Below are positions 53,514 to 61,203 of a stretch of DNA of 64,000 bases, piece by piece. Position numbers and translations under genes: made by a program. Positions within the stretch are counted from its first letter, which is position 1; every line of letters begins with the position of its first letter. The DNA comes from Gammaproteobacteria bacterium. GTDB lineage: Bacteria; Pseudomonadota; Gammaproteobacteria; Pseudomonadales; Halieaceae. Under the pieces are notes generated by a model that was not told the DNA's origin, searched no databases, and worked only from the letters and a program-made list of their open reading frames with translations. The stretch lies in assembly GCA_030427485.1 (NCBI GenBank), contig JAUICG010000003.1:1-64000 (forward strand). The letters run 5' to 3'.

Positions 53514-53683
53514 CCCGCCGCGTTTCGAATGCCTGGAAGCAGGGGCACAAGGTGGAAGCAGTGGAACCGATACGGCTATCGCCGAAACACCAGAGCGGTG
53601 TTCGACCATTGTAATTATCCCGACGGGAACTGGCTTACCCTGGTGGAGTGGATAAAGACCTGCCGAGCGGGAGTAACGGGCGC

Positions 53684-54877
53684 TCAGACAATGCTGTCGC
53701 GATCACCAGCGATCAATCCCCGCAGATTCCCGCCCATGATTTTCGCCACAGTCGCTTCCTCGAGTCCTTCGAGCTCCCGCAGGTAGGATAATGGGTCTGC
53801 GAGGCCCTCAGGATGCGGGAAGTCGCTTCCGAACAGCAGTCGGTCAGGTGAGCAAAACTCCAGCAGATCGAAGATATCGTCTTCGTATGATGGCGCCACG
53901 AAAACATGCTCCCGGAACTGTTCAACCGGGTCACGCTGGAAAAATTGCGGGCTCTGTCCATAGGCGCGCTTCCAGGTTTCCACTGCGGAGGGCACCCAGC
54001 GTGCGGCGTTTTCCACCGAGGCCACCCGCACGTTGGGGTGGCGTTCGAAGACGCCGTGGCAAAGCAGGGCGGACAGGGTGTCGCTGATGGCGCGCTCCAT
54101 CGTATTCACCGGCATAAGCTCCGACTTTTCAAACGGCAGGAACTCCCGGTCCGACCCTTTCCACATATTGGCAATCACTTCGTAGCCGGAATCGGAGGAG
54201 TGCAGGCATACGAAAATGCCGGCTTCGTTGACGCGCGCCCAGAAAGGGTCGAATTCCTTGAAGCCGGGGGAGCGAGTGCCTCTTGGGCCGGCGACGGGAC
54301 CCGGTCGTATGCCGACAGTGCGCGCCCCATTGTCGAGGCAGAATGTCAGTTCTTTCACTGCCTGGTCGATATCGGAAAGGTTTATGAAGGGTACGGTGTA
54401 CAGGCGCCCTTTGCGGTTGAATCCCCATTCCTCGAGTATCCATTGATTCAGGGCATGGAAGAGCGCGCAAATGACCTCGGGTTTGTGTTTCAGACGCTCC
54501 TCGATGACGGAGGCCATGGTAGGAAAGATCAGCGTGGCATCGATACCCTGTTCATCGAGTAACTCGATGCGCGGTTCAGCCGCAAAATAGGACTCGGGCG
54601 GCCTGATGGGTTTGCCGGTAATTTCGCGTAGCGTGAGGCCTTCGGGGTTCTCCGCGCGGTAGTACATTTCGTGTGAGCCCGGCGCCGCCACCACCGCCCA
54701 CGTCGGGTTGGGTATATATTCGGACAGCATCCCGGCAATGACCAGCTTGGTGCGGCCATTGACTTCGACGTACTGGAATTCCTTTCTGTACGGCTCAGGG
54801 AGATGGCGAAGGAAGGCCTCGGGCGGTTCATAGAGATGGTTGTCAGCATCGTAGACTGGATAGGGGAGGGATCGCAT
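53684..54877 (-). CDS. Amidohydrolase-family (Amidohydro_2) protein
   Basis: The 397-residue TIM-barrel protein starts at ATG 54877 (GGAGA upstream). The first metal motif reads YDADNHLYE, where the usual HxH is replaced by DNH. Later FPTMASVIEERL, FVCLHSSDSGY and LLFGSDFPHPEGLADPL supply the conserved His and Asp. Members are decarboxylases or hydratases of ring-cleavage acids (ACMSD-like) or true hydrolases. The substrate is unknown. Its promoter holds operator O3, which ties it to the GntR locus. Confidence 0.88.
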   Translation of the reverse strand: MRSLPYPVYDADNHLYEPPEAFLRHLPEPYRKEFQYVEVNGRTKLVIAGMLSEYIPNPTWAVVAAPGSHEMYYRAENPEGLTLREITGKPIRPPESYFAAEPRIELLDEQGIDATLIFPTMASVIEERLKHKPEVICALFHALNQWILEEWGFNRKGRLYTVPFINLSDIDQAVKELTFCLDNGARTVGIRPGPVAGPRGTRSPGFKEFDPFWARVNEAGIFVCLHSSDSGYEVIANMWKGSDREFLPFEKSELMPVNTMERAISDTLSALLCHGVFERHPNVRVASVENAARWVPSAVETWKRAYGQSPQFFQRDPVEQFREHVFVAPSYEDDIFDLLEFCSPDRLLFGSDFPHPEGLADPLSYLRELEGLEEATVAKIMGGNLRGLIAGDRDSIV

Positions 54878-55333
54878 GACATCGTCTCCGCTGTTTACTG
54901 TATGAGGAATTCTATAATAGTATCCTATTTGCTGAGTCGCAAGATAAATCTAATTCAGGAATTGGGATCAAGAGCAGAAATGGCGGTAGCCCTGCTTGCA
55001 ATCCGGTGGATAGCCATTTGGTGATGTATAGGGTGAGAGCACGTGCGCATTGGCGCCGAGCGCAGGCTATTTCTGCACGATTTCCGGTTTTCGCGCAGAT
55101 TTTGTTATGGTTACCTCGCACAAGGATATATCGGTGAATGTACCCCCAGTTTCAGCACAGTAGCTTATAACGGGAACGAGATACAAACAGAGTGTCTACG
55201 GATTTTATTATTGCCTGGGATATAGGATGACGGTAAAAGTGTCAGGGTCGTCGTTGGTTTCTGCATTTTCGCATCATCGAACTTCTCGATTGCGCTGGCG
55301 TAGCACCCGGTTCTGTGACCAATGGAGGCCAGT
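54878..55333. other. AT-rich intergenic region between amidohydrolase and membrane-protein genes
   Basis: Apart from the amidohydrolase promoter there is no clear feature. The short ORFs here have no start signals or homology. Base composition is noticeably more AT-rich than flanking genes, and the following membrane-protein gene shares some of this. Past insertion or loss of DNA is possible. Confidence 0.4.
54914..54942 (-). promoter_or_regulatory. Amidohydrolase promoter containing operator O3
   Basis: On the minus strand TTGCGA (54937-54942) and TATTAT (54914-54919) are exactly 17 bases apart, a good sigma-70 layout, about 37 bp from the ATG. The spacer holds the palindrome AATAGT-AT-CCTATT (54916-54929), one mismatch from perfect arms, which also overlaps the -10. 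Confidence 0.65.
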
Positions 55334-55900
55334 GTGAACTCCTTCCGGTGGATCTGGATTGCACCATCAATCATTCTTGGTCTGGGTCTCACCCGGCTAC
55401 TCTCAAATTCCGTGGTTGTATTCAAGTTGAGGTCGCGTTCCCGGATGGACTGGGTGCCCCTCGTCTGGGCTGTATGCATTTTCGTTTGGCAGGTACAGTA
55501 TTTATGGGCGGTTATCGAACTGCCGAATTTCTCGCAAGCCTGGACGTTGATAGACTTTCTGCTGCTTCTGAGCCTTTCGCTGTTGCTTTTCATCGCAGCG
55601 GCTCTGGTACTTCCAGACTCCGAACTGCCGGCGGGGGAGAGCCTGGCTGACGTATTCAGGCGTGACGGACGCTGGGCACTGTTAGCCCTCTCCGCGTGGG
55701 CCTGTACGGCCATCGTCACGAACCTGGTTTTGTTCGAGGCATCGCTTGTCTCGTTTCAGGTAGTTATGCTGTTATTATTGGCGCTGCTACCCGCAGCCTT
55801 TCTTGCAATCCCAAGTCGTCGAGTGAGAGAGGTCGTAACTGGCGGCAATTTGGTATTGACGCTGTGGGCTGCATGGGAACTGTCACCCAAGGCGTACTAA
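55334..55900 (+). CDS. Multi-pass membrane protein of unknown function
   Basis: GTG 55334 is chosen because GGAGG lies five bases upstream. ATG 55322 overlaps that site. The 188-residue protein has about six hydrophobic helices (roughly 4-24, 40-60, 70-92, 115-135, 140-160, 165-182). They are joined by short charged loops, including DVFRRDGR. I recognise no family or active-site motif. The gene follows an AT-rich gap and precedes the rhodanese gene by 46 bases, so a joint transcript is possible. Confidence 0.6.
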   Translation: MNSFRWIWIAPSIILGLGLTRLLSNSVVVFKLRSRSRMDWVPLVWAVCIFVWQVQYLWAVIELPNFSQAWTLIDFLLLLSLSLLLFIAAALVLPDSELPAGESLADVFRRDGRWALLALSAWACTAIVTNLVLFEASLVSFQVVMLLLLALLPAAFLAIPSRRVREVVTGGNLVLTLWAAWELSPKAY

Positions 55901-55946
55901 ACGGGCACGCAATACTGGAAGAGGGTGAAAACAGGAGGCAGAGTCA

Positions 55947-56336
55947 ATGGATCAGTTGCAATTTTACCGCGCGAAACTGGCGTACGAGACCGATTCATGG
56001 GATCTGAGTGCATCCCTGAACAGCGGCGCAGATATCATCGTGATCGATGCGCGCTCGCCTGCGGCCTTCGAGATCGAGCACATTCCCGGCGCAATCAATA
56101 TCCCGCACAGGACGATGAACCCGGATACCACCGCACACCTCGACAAAGAGACGCTCTATATTACCTATTGCGACGGAATTGGGTGTAATGCCTCGACAAA
56201 AGGTGCGCTGAAAATGACGGAACTCGGCTTCAGGGTGAAAGAACTGCTGGGCGGCATCGATTGGTGGTGCCGCGATGGCTACGAAACCCACGGCAAACAG
56301 GCCCGCGCCGGAAAAGCGATCACTTGCGGGTGTTGA
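55947..56336 (+). CDS. Rhodanese-domain sulfurtransferase-like protein
   Basis: The 129-residue single-domain protein has AGGAGG eight bases upstream. DARSPAAFEIEHIPGAINIPH (35-54) and YCDGIGCNAS, the active-site loop with Cys75, identify it. The loop has a second Cys80 where many rhodaneses have Gly or Arg, and the tail ends CGC. It may move sulfane sulfur or act in redox signalling. The MOSC gene follows by 30 bases. MOSC proteins also handle sulfur for molybdenum cofactors, so a functional pair is possible. Confidence 0.88.
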   Translation: MDQLQFYRAKLAYETDSWDLSASLNSGADIIVIDARSPAAFEIEHIPGAINIPHRTMNPDTTAHLDKETLYITYCDGIGCNASTKGALKMTELGFRVKELLGGIDWWCRDGYETHGKQARAGKAITCGC

Positions 56337-56366
56337 GACCCGCTCGCCTGTGAGGAATACGGTGTC

Positions 56367-57215
56367 ATGGCCATAACTGTCAGCCGGCTTTTTCGTTATC
56401 CGGTCAAGAGTATGCGCGGCGAGTCTCACGCACGCCTGGATGTCACGGCGCGGGGCGCGAGCGGTGATCGCGTCTGGGCTGTGCGCGATGAACAGCGGGG
56501 CGGTATCCGGGGCGCAAAAAAGATTCCCTCGCTGATGACGCTGTCCGCCGCCTTCACGGGGAAAGCAACGGATGACGGCGCCAATCCCGTTGTAATCACG
56601 GCGCCAGACGGCAGCGCGCGCAACACGGGCGCCGCAGATATCGATCAATGGCTCAGCGAGCAGTTGAATCATGCGGTGACGCTATGGCCGCTGCTACCCG
56701 CGCACGCGCTTGACCACTACCGCCGGGGAGCGCCCGATCACGACGACCTGGAAACGGAACTGCGACAGATGTTCGGTCGCACCGCTGAAGAACCACTGCC
56801 CGACCTGGGAATCTTCTCAGAGGTGATCGAGTTTGAATCGCCGCCCGGCACGTATTTTGATGCCTTTCCTCTTCTGTTGTTGACGCAACAGTCCCTCGCC
56901 ACCATGGCCCGGCTTCGGCCGCAGTCGAACTTCCACGTCGAGCGCTTTCGCCCCAATCTCCTGCTGGATGCAGGGAACAGCGATCTGCCTTTCCCGGAGG
57001 CGGACTGGGTGGGCCGGCGGATCTGGATCGGTGACGTGGAACTGGACGTGGTCGGCGATTGCCCGCGCTGCTCGATGGTAACCCACGGATTTGGCGAATT
57101 GCCCCGCGATACGGGCATCATGCGTTCACTGGTGGAGGCCAATAGCGGCAATATCGGCGTATACGCGAAGGTCGTTCATGCGGGTACGATAGCGATTGGA
57201 GATGTTCTGCAGTAG
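56367..57215 (+). CDS. MOSC-domain protein
   Basis: The 282-residue protein has an N-terminal beta-barrel MOSC_N domain (VSRLFRYPVKSMRGES). The C-terminal MOSC domain has NFHVERFRPNLLLDAG and the conserved Cys in DCPRCSMVTHG. It resembles the YcbX/mARC family, which binds molybdenum cofactor and reduces N-hydroxylated compounds, but lacks the C-terminal ferredoxin of YcbX. The electron donor would have to be separate. It is downstream of the rhodanese gene in the same direction. Confidence 0.88.
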   Translation: MAITVSRLFRYPVKSMRGESHARLDVTARGASGDRVWAVRDEQRGGIRGAKKIPSLMTLSAAFTGKATDDGANPVVITAPDGSARNTGAADIDQWLSEQLNHAVTLWPLLPAHALDHYRRGAPDHDDLETELRQMFGRTAEEPLPDLGIFSEVIEFESPPGTYFDAFPLLLLTQQSLATMARLRPQSNFHVERFRPNLLLDAGNSDLPFPEADWVGRRIWIGDVELDVVGDCPRCSMVTHGFGELPRDTGIMRSLVEANSGNIGVYAKVVHAGTIAIGDVLQ

Positions 57216-57237
57216 CAATCGGGTAGCTCGACGCCAG

Positions 57238-57288
57238 GCCTGCATCGAGCATCAATTTTCGCAGGGGTAATGGGTTCTCGATGCAGGC
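57238..57288. terminator. 12-bp inverted repeat between convergent genes
   Basis: GCCTGCATCGAG (57238-57249) and CTCGATGCAGGC (57277-57288) are perfectly complementary with 27 bases between. It fills the gap between the MOSC gene and the convergent PEP-CTERM gene and could end transcription from both sides. The loop is long and there is no T-tract, so the role is uncertain. Confidence 0.4.
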
Positions 57289-57323
57289 AAGGACAGATCG
57301 GGCAGCAGCCCGCCGGGAGGACA

Positions 57324-57926
57324 TCAAGCGGTGCGCGCCTCCCGGCGTATTTTTCGCCGCATGCAGCCGAGGCCAAGCAAACCCGCGCCCAGCAATGCGA
57401 GTGTTGCGGGTGCCGGGACAGTGGAAACTGCTGACGCAAACGCAATGCGGCCAGCAAGCTGTGCGACCTCTGCGGGGTCTTCGTTACCCGGTGCCCAGCC
57501 GATGATTTCGCCGATACAGGGTACGCCACCGGCGGGGCAGATCTCTACGGTAGACATGCCCCACCACGCTATCCCGGGCACGGTGCCCTGAAACCAGAAG
57601 CGGCTTCCGGTATCCGAAAAATCAAAGACCAGATCGGTGGCCGTGGCGGACAGCCCCGTGCCGACAACGGAGGATGATACCTGGGAGTCAAAATCGATCG
57701 CGACCGGGGAGGGGCCGAACAGATTGGGCGACGTCAGGGTAAATTGCCAATCGATGATATTGGCCAGGTTGAGTACTCCCGTCGTACCGTCGGTTGTAAT
57801 AAAGCCGACGGTCGAGCCTGCGCCGATGCTCCTGTCAACCGTATAGGTAACGGGCGATGCAGCGGTGCCGGCGGCGGCAAGTACCCCCCAAAGCGCCATG
57901 ATTAATCCGTATGCCTTAAGCTTCAT
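57324..57926 (-). CDS. PEP-CTERM-type secreted protein
   Basis: From ATG 57926 the 200-residue protein has a signal peptide (MKLKAYGLIMALWGVLAAAG). The low-complexity beta-rich body is rich in Thr, Gly and Ser. The tail (about 173-200) has VPAPATLALLGAGLLGLGCMRR and a basic end, the PEP-CTERM plan with PAP in place of PEP. Such proteins are sorted by exosortase and join extracellular matrix. Two Cys (CPAGGVPCIG) may pair. Its ribosome site is GGGGTG. Function is not further defined. Confidence 0.82.
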   Translation of the reverse strand: MKLKAYGLIMALWGVLAAAGTAASPVTYTVDRSIGAGSTVGFITTDGTTGVLNLANIIDWQFTLTSPNLFGPSPVAIDFDSQVSSSVVGTGLSATATDLVFDFSDTGSRFWFQGTVPGIAWWGMSTVEICPAGGVPCIGEIIGWAPGNEDPAEVAQLAGRIAFASAVSTVPAPATLALLGAGLLGLGCMRRKIRREARTA

Positions 57927-57963
57927 TTGAATCACCCCGTGAAGTGGCACGCTGTGGCCGTGC

Positions 57964-58338
57964 TCAATTGTCTTCGGGCGTCCCCTCGGACGCGTCATCG
58001 CCAAACCAGTCGCGCATTTTATTCGCTGCTTTCGCGCGTACGTCATCATTAATATAGGCCGCAACCGCGGCGATTGCCAGTACCAGTACGCCGAGGTCGT
58101 CGGCGTAGCCCACACCCGGCGCCAGGTCGGTGATGGCGTCCAGTGGAACAATGAAGTAGCCAAGCGCCGCGGCGATGGTACCCTTGGCCCAGGCAGGGGC
58201 CTTCTCTTCCTGTGCGGCGTAGAATAGCAGGAGGGCTTTTTCCACCACCTCTTTGCCTGCGGCCGTGGCGTAGCGCTTCAGCTTGGCCCAGAAACTGCTC
58301 TCCGAGTATGCGAGTTCGAACCTGTTCTCTTTGTCCAC
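57964..58338 (-). CDS. DUF1232 (YkvA-family) protein
   Basis: The 124-residue protein starts at GTG 58338 (GGGAG eight bases upstream). The family core AAALGYFIVPLDAITDLAPGVGYADDLGVLVLAIAAVAAYI is present with the P-D-x-I-x-D-x-x-P motif that defines DUF1232, and two membrane-associated helices. Function is unknown. It follows the WYL regulator gene by 11 bases in the same operon. Confidence 0.88.
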   Translation of the reverse strand: MDKENRFELAYSESSFWAKLKRYATAAGKEVVEKALLLFYAAQEEKAPAWAKGTIAAALGYFIVPLDAITDLAPGVGYADDLGVLVLAIAAVAAYINDDVRAKAANKMRDWFGDDASEGTPEDN

Positions 58339-58349
58339 CTTCGTACTCC

Positions 58350-59225
58350 CTATGCAAACAACCAGGGCGCCAGTTCTTCGCGGTTCTGCACGATAATCTG
58401 CTGCGCAGTGGGATCCTCCGAGGGCTCCCCGGGTTCAATGTGCAACAACTGCAGCACGTAGGGCACCAGCCGGGCGCGTGTATCGATCGCCAGTACGCCT
58501 TCCGTCATGCCGTAGTCTACCTCGATCACCTCGCGCTGCTCCGGGCTCAATCTCGGGTCGGGCGCGATTCTCACGACAACATGGGTATGCCACTCCGTGT
58601 CCTGTGCGCTGCCGTGCTCCGACTCGTCCATGATATCGGGGATATCGCGGAAACGGCTGAGCACGAAATCCCGGTAAGCGCTGTTTTTCTCGCACCACGC
58701 GCGCACGTGCCAGCGCAGGCCGCTGTACACCAGTGTGTGCGGTACAATGATGCGCCCCTCGCGGTCGGGGTGGTTGAGCGATACGTAGTCGACATCGAGG
58801 CGGCGTTGTTGCCGCGCCGCCTGCATGATGGGGCGCAGCACCTCTGGCTTGACATCGCGCACCGGCAGTGACAGCACCTCAACATTGGCGACGTTCAGGG
58901 ACAGTGATTCGAACATGTTCATCAGCTCGTTGTTGCGCGCCATCAGGTGCAGGTACTCGTCCGCCAGCCCCCGGGTTACCCGCGGTGTAAACGCCGCTGT
59001 CGGCTTGTAACCCTTGAGGTATTTGTCGTATTCCAGGTTGCCCGGCCCGACCTGCCGAATGTAATTGTTGATGTCCTTGCTGGCCTGCTGGCGGCCAATG
59101 CCGAAGGTGTCGCACAGGTGGCGCGTGGTCAGGCGACCTTCCCACAGGACAAGGGTTTCGATGAAGCGATAGCGCAGGAGAAGATCCCAGCGAAACGGCC
59201 ATTTGGCATCTTGGGGGCTAGCCAT
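58350..59225 (-). CDS. WYL-domain transcriptional regulator
   Basis: The 291-residue protein has an N-terminal helix-turn-helix part (LTTRHLCDTFGIGRQQASKDINNYI). The C-terminal WYL domain has VDYVSLNHPDREGRIIVPHTLVYSGLRWHVRAWCEKNSAYRDFVLSRF, in which the W/Y/L-like positions are conserved. WYL domains sense nucleic acid or other ligands in defence and DNA-damage control, but many act in ordinary regulation. No defence genes are nearby. It leads an operon with DUF1232. Confidence 0.85.
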   Translation of the reverse strand: MASPQDAKWPFRWDLLLRYRFIETLVLWEGRLTTRHLCDTFGIGRQQASKDINNYIRQVGPGNLEYDKYLKGYKPTAAFTPRVTRGLADEYLHLMARNNELMNMFESLSLNVANVEVLSLPVRDVKPEVLRPIMQAARQQRRLDVDYVSLNHPDREGRIIVPHTLVYSGLRWHVRAWCEKNSAYRDFVLSRFRDIPDIMDESEHGSAQDTEWHTHVVVRIAPDPRLSPEQREVIEVDYGMTEGVLAIDTRARLVPYVLQLLHIEPGEPSEDPTAQQIIVQNREELAPWLFA

Positions 59226-59294
59226 GCTTGCTACTCGTTAGTCTGATATCAGGGGCAGTATAAATTGCCGTGGCGGACAATAGTACCAGGCTGC

Positions 59295-60278
59295 TCACTG
59301 CTGAGTGGCCGGCGCGGGCGATTGCGGTTCGCAGCGCTGCGGCCACGGCCCGGGCGTGACAAAAAAGCGGCTTGATTCGCTGAGCTTTTCGTCCAGCGCG
59401 GCGATGAGCAGGGGGTAATGGTCGCTTTCCCAGTGCCGCGGCAGCTCAGCCAACAGTTCCTGCTGTGTCATCCGCGCGGCGGTATCACAGCGGGCCGGAC
59501 TGAGCCAGCGCATCCGGGGCAGAATGGTGAAAGTCGTCGCATCGAGCGCGTCGCAGTGGGATGGCAGTTCCTGGAACGTCCTCCAGCAGTTCAGGGTGGA
59601 CGCCGGATTGTGGCCCGGTGGCGGCGGTGGTGCTGCGGCCCCGGGTTGGAACAGGTAGCCTTTCAGCGCGATCTCCCTGGCGAGTGTGTCGATGCCCATT
59701 ACGCGCAGTTTTTGCTTGGCAGCAGGCGCGTCGCCCAGCGCGATCTGTCGTCGCAGCAACTGCTCCAGTTTGGTCTCGAGGCGGTCACGTTGGTCAGGCC
59801 CCAGCCACTCATGCGCATTCGCCTGGGCCATCGCATCATCACCGCGCGGTATGCCCAGATAGTATTTCACCGCCAGTTCGAGGTGCACATGGCAGTCGCG
59901 CAGCGCGCAGTAGTAAATACAGTCAAATTCACCCAGTGTCCGCCCCGCGTCGTGTACGGCCAGGTTGTGCGCGACCAGGTCGACAGCCGGATCGTGTTGC
60001 AGAAAGAAATGCCACAACTGCTCGAAGTAGATACCCAGGCGGTGCGTGGGCCGGTTCGCCAGGTGATCCAGCAGCGCGGCGGGAGAGCGGTCCAGTCGCG
60101 CCAGCCACTGTCTTCTGTGGTCTGTCAGTTGCAGTGAGCAGGGTAATACCTGTGCTGGTGTCGCAGTTACGTGCTCCAATTGCAGCATCGGCGGAGAAAA
60201 GCAGGCCCAGGCGAGATCCCGTACAGCTTGTGTCTGATAGGAATAGTTGATGATCGCTGCGCTGTGGTGTGGGTTCAT
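59295..60278 (-). CDS. DUF1853 protein
   Basis: From ATG 60278 the protein is 327 residues, the usual DUF1853 size. FDCIYYCALRDCHVHLELAVKYYLGIP (early core) and CWRTFQELPSHCDA with a late ILPRMRWLSP are typical. The early acidic/His stretch resembles a nuclease-like fold, but activity is not proven. It is divergent from nadK with only 40 bases between the starts, a pairing common in Gammaproteobacteria. A TATAAT for nadK lies just upstream of its start. Confidence 0.85.
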   Translation of the reverse strand: MNPHHSAAIINYSYQTQAVRDLAWACFSPPMLQLEHVTATPAQVLPCSLQLTDHRRQWLARLDRSPAALLDHLANRPTHRLGIYFEQLWHFFLQHDPAVDLVAHNLAVHDAGRTLGEFDCIYYCALRDCHVHLELAVKYYLGIPRGDDAMAQANAHEWLGPDQRDRLETKLEQLLRRQIALGDAPAAKQKLRVMGIDTLAREIALKGYLFQPGAAAPPPPPGHNPASTLNCWRTFQELPSHCDALDATTFTILPRMRWLSPARCDTAARMTQQELLAELPRHWESDHYPLLIAALDEKLSESSRFFVTPGPWPQRCEPQSPAPATQQ

Positions 60279-60281
60279 GGT

Positions 60282-60287
60282 TATAAT
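60282..60287 (+). promoter_or_regulatory. Probable -10 box for nadK
   Basis: A perfect TATAAT lies 31 bases before the nadK ATG. No clear -35 box is at 16-18 bases upstream. Confidence 0.4.
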
Positions 60288-60318
60288 AGCAGTCCTTTGA
60301 TCGAGAGAAACGGGGCCG

Positions 60319-61203
60319 ATGCAGGCATCTTTTAACAAAATTGGTCTGGCTGGGCGCAGTCGCCAGCGCGGGCAGACGGGCGTTGTGCGCGAGTTGATCG
60401 CACTGCTGGAGGGTCGCGGCCTGGAGGTTGTGCTGGAGGAATCGCTGGCCGATGTGCTCGCGGATGACGCGATAAGGCTGGCGACACTGGATGAAATCGG
60501 AACAGAGGCCGACCTCGTGATCGTCGTCGGGGGCGACGGCAGCCTGCTCAGTGCGGCGCGCACCCTCGCCAAATACGATACACCGGTGCTGGGCGTCAAT
60601 CGTGGTCGTCTCGGTTTTCTCACCGACATCACTCCGGATGAGATTTCGCAACAGATTCCGCGCGTACTGGAGGGCGGGTTCGAGCGGGAGAGTCGCTTTC
60701 TGCTCGACGCCGAGGTCCGCCGTGACGGTGAAGTGGTAGGGCGGGGCGAAGCCCTTAATGACGTGGTGGTCAACTCCGGTAGTTCGGCGCAAATGATTGA
60801 GTTCGAGTTGTACATCGACGATACCTTCGTCTACCGCCAGCGCGCGGACGGCCTGATTGTGTCTACACCGACCGGATCCACCGCGTACTCGCTGTCGGGC
60901 GGCGGGCCAATAATGCATCCGCGGCTCGATGCCATAGTCCTGGTGCCGATGTTTCCGCACGCGTTGAGCAGCCGCCCAATCGTGGTGGACGGCAATTCCG
61001 AGATTCGCCTGGATATCCTCGCAAGGAACCGGATCCATCCGCCGGTCACCTGCGACGGACGGGCCAATATGAAGGCGCGCCCCGCCGATTCCGTGCACAT
61101 CCGCAAGTACCCGCATGGGCTGACCCTGTTGCACCCGCTGGGCCACAGCTTTTACGCCAGTTGCAGGGACAAGCTGCGCTGGAGCAATGCATTGGTCAGT
61201 TGA
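60319..61203 (+). CDS. nadK: NAD kinase
   Basis: The 294-residue enzyme phosphorylates NAD to NADP with ATP. The GGDGS motif (about 73-77), the GVNRGRLGFLTD block, the NE/ND motif in LNDVVVNSG, and TPTGSTAYSLSGGGP (substrate loop) are present. It is ATG-initiated. The rhomboid gene starts at 61203, sharing one base with the nadK stop (TGATG), which suggests translational coupling. Confidence 0.96.
   Translation: MQASFNKIGLAGRSRQRGQTGVVRELIALLEGRGLEVVLEESLADVLADDAIRLATLDEIGTEADLVIVVGGDGSLLSAARTLAKYDTPVLGVNRGRLGFLTDITPDEISQQIPRVLEGGFERESRFLLDAEVRRDGEVVGRGEALNDVVVNSGSSAQMIEFELYIDDTFVYRQRADGLIVSTPTGSTAYSLSGGGPIMHPRLDAIVLVPMFPHALSSRPIVVDGNSEIRLDILARNRIHPPVTCDGRANMKARPADSVHIRKYPHGLTLLHPLGHSFYASCRDKLRWSNALVS

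Noticed and set aside
58350..59225. Defence island suggested by the WYL regulator
   Set aside because: The neighbours are DUF1232, DUF1853 and nadK, which are ordinary chromosomal genes. No nuclease, methylase or phage gene is seen.
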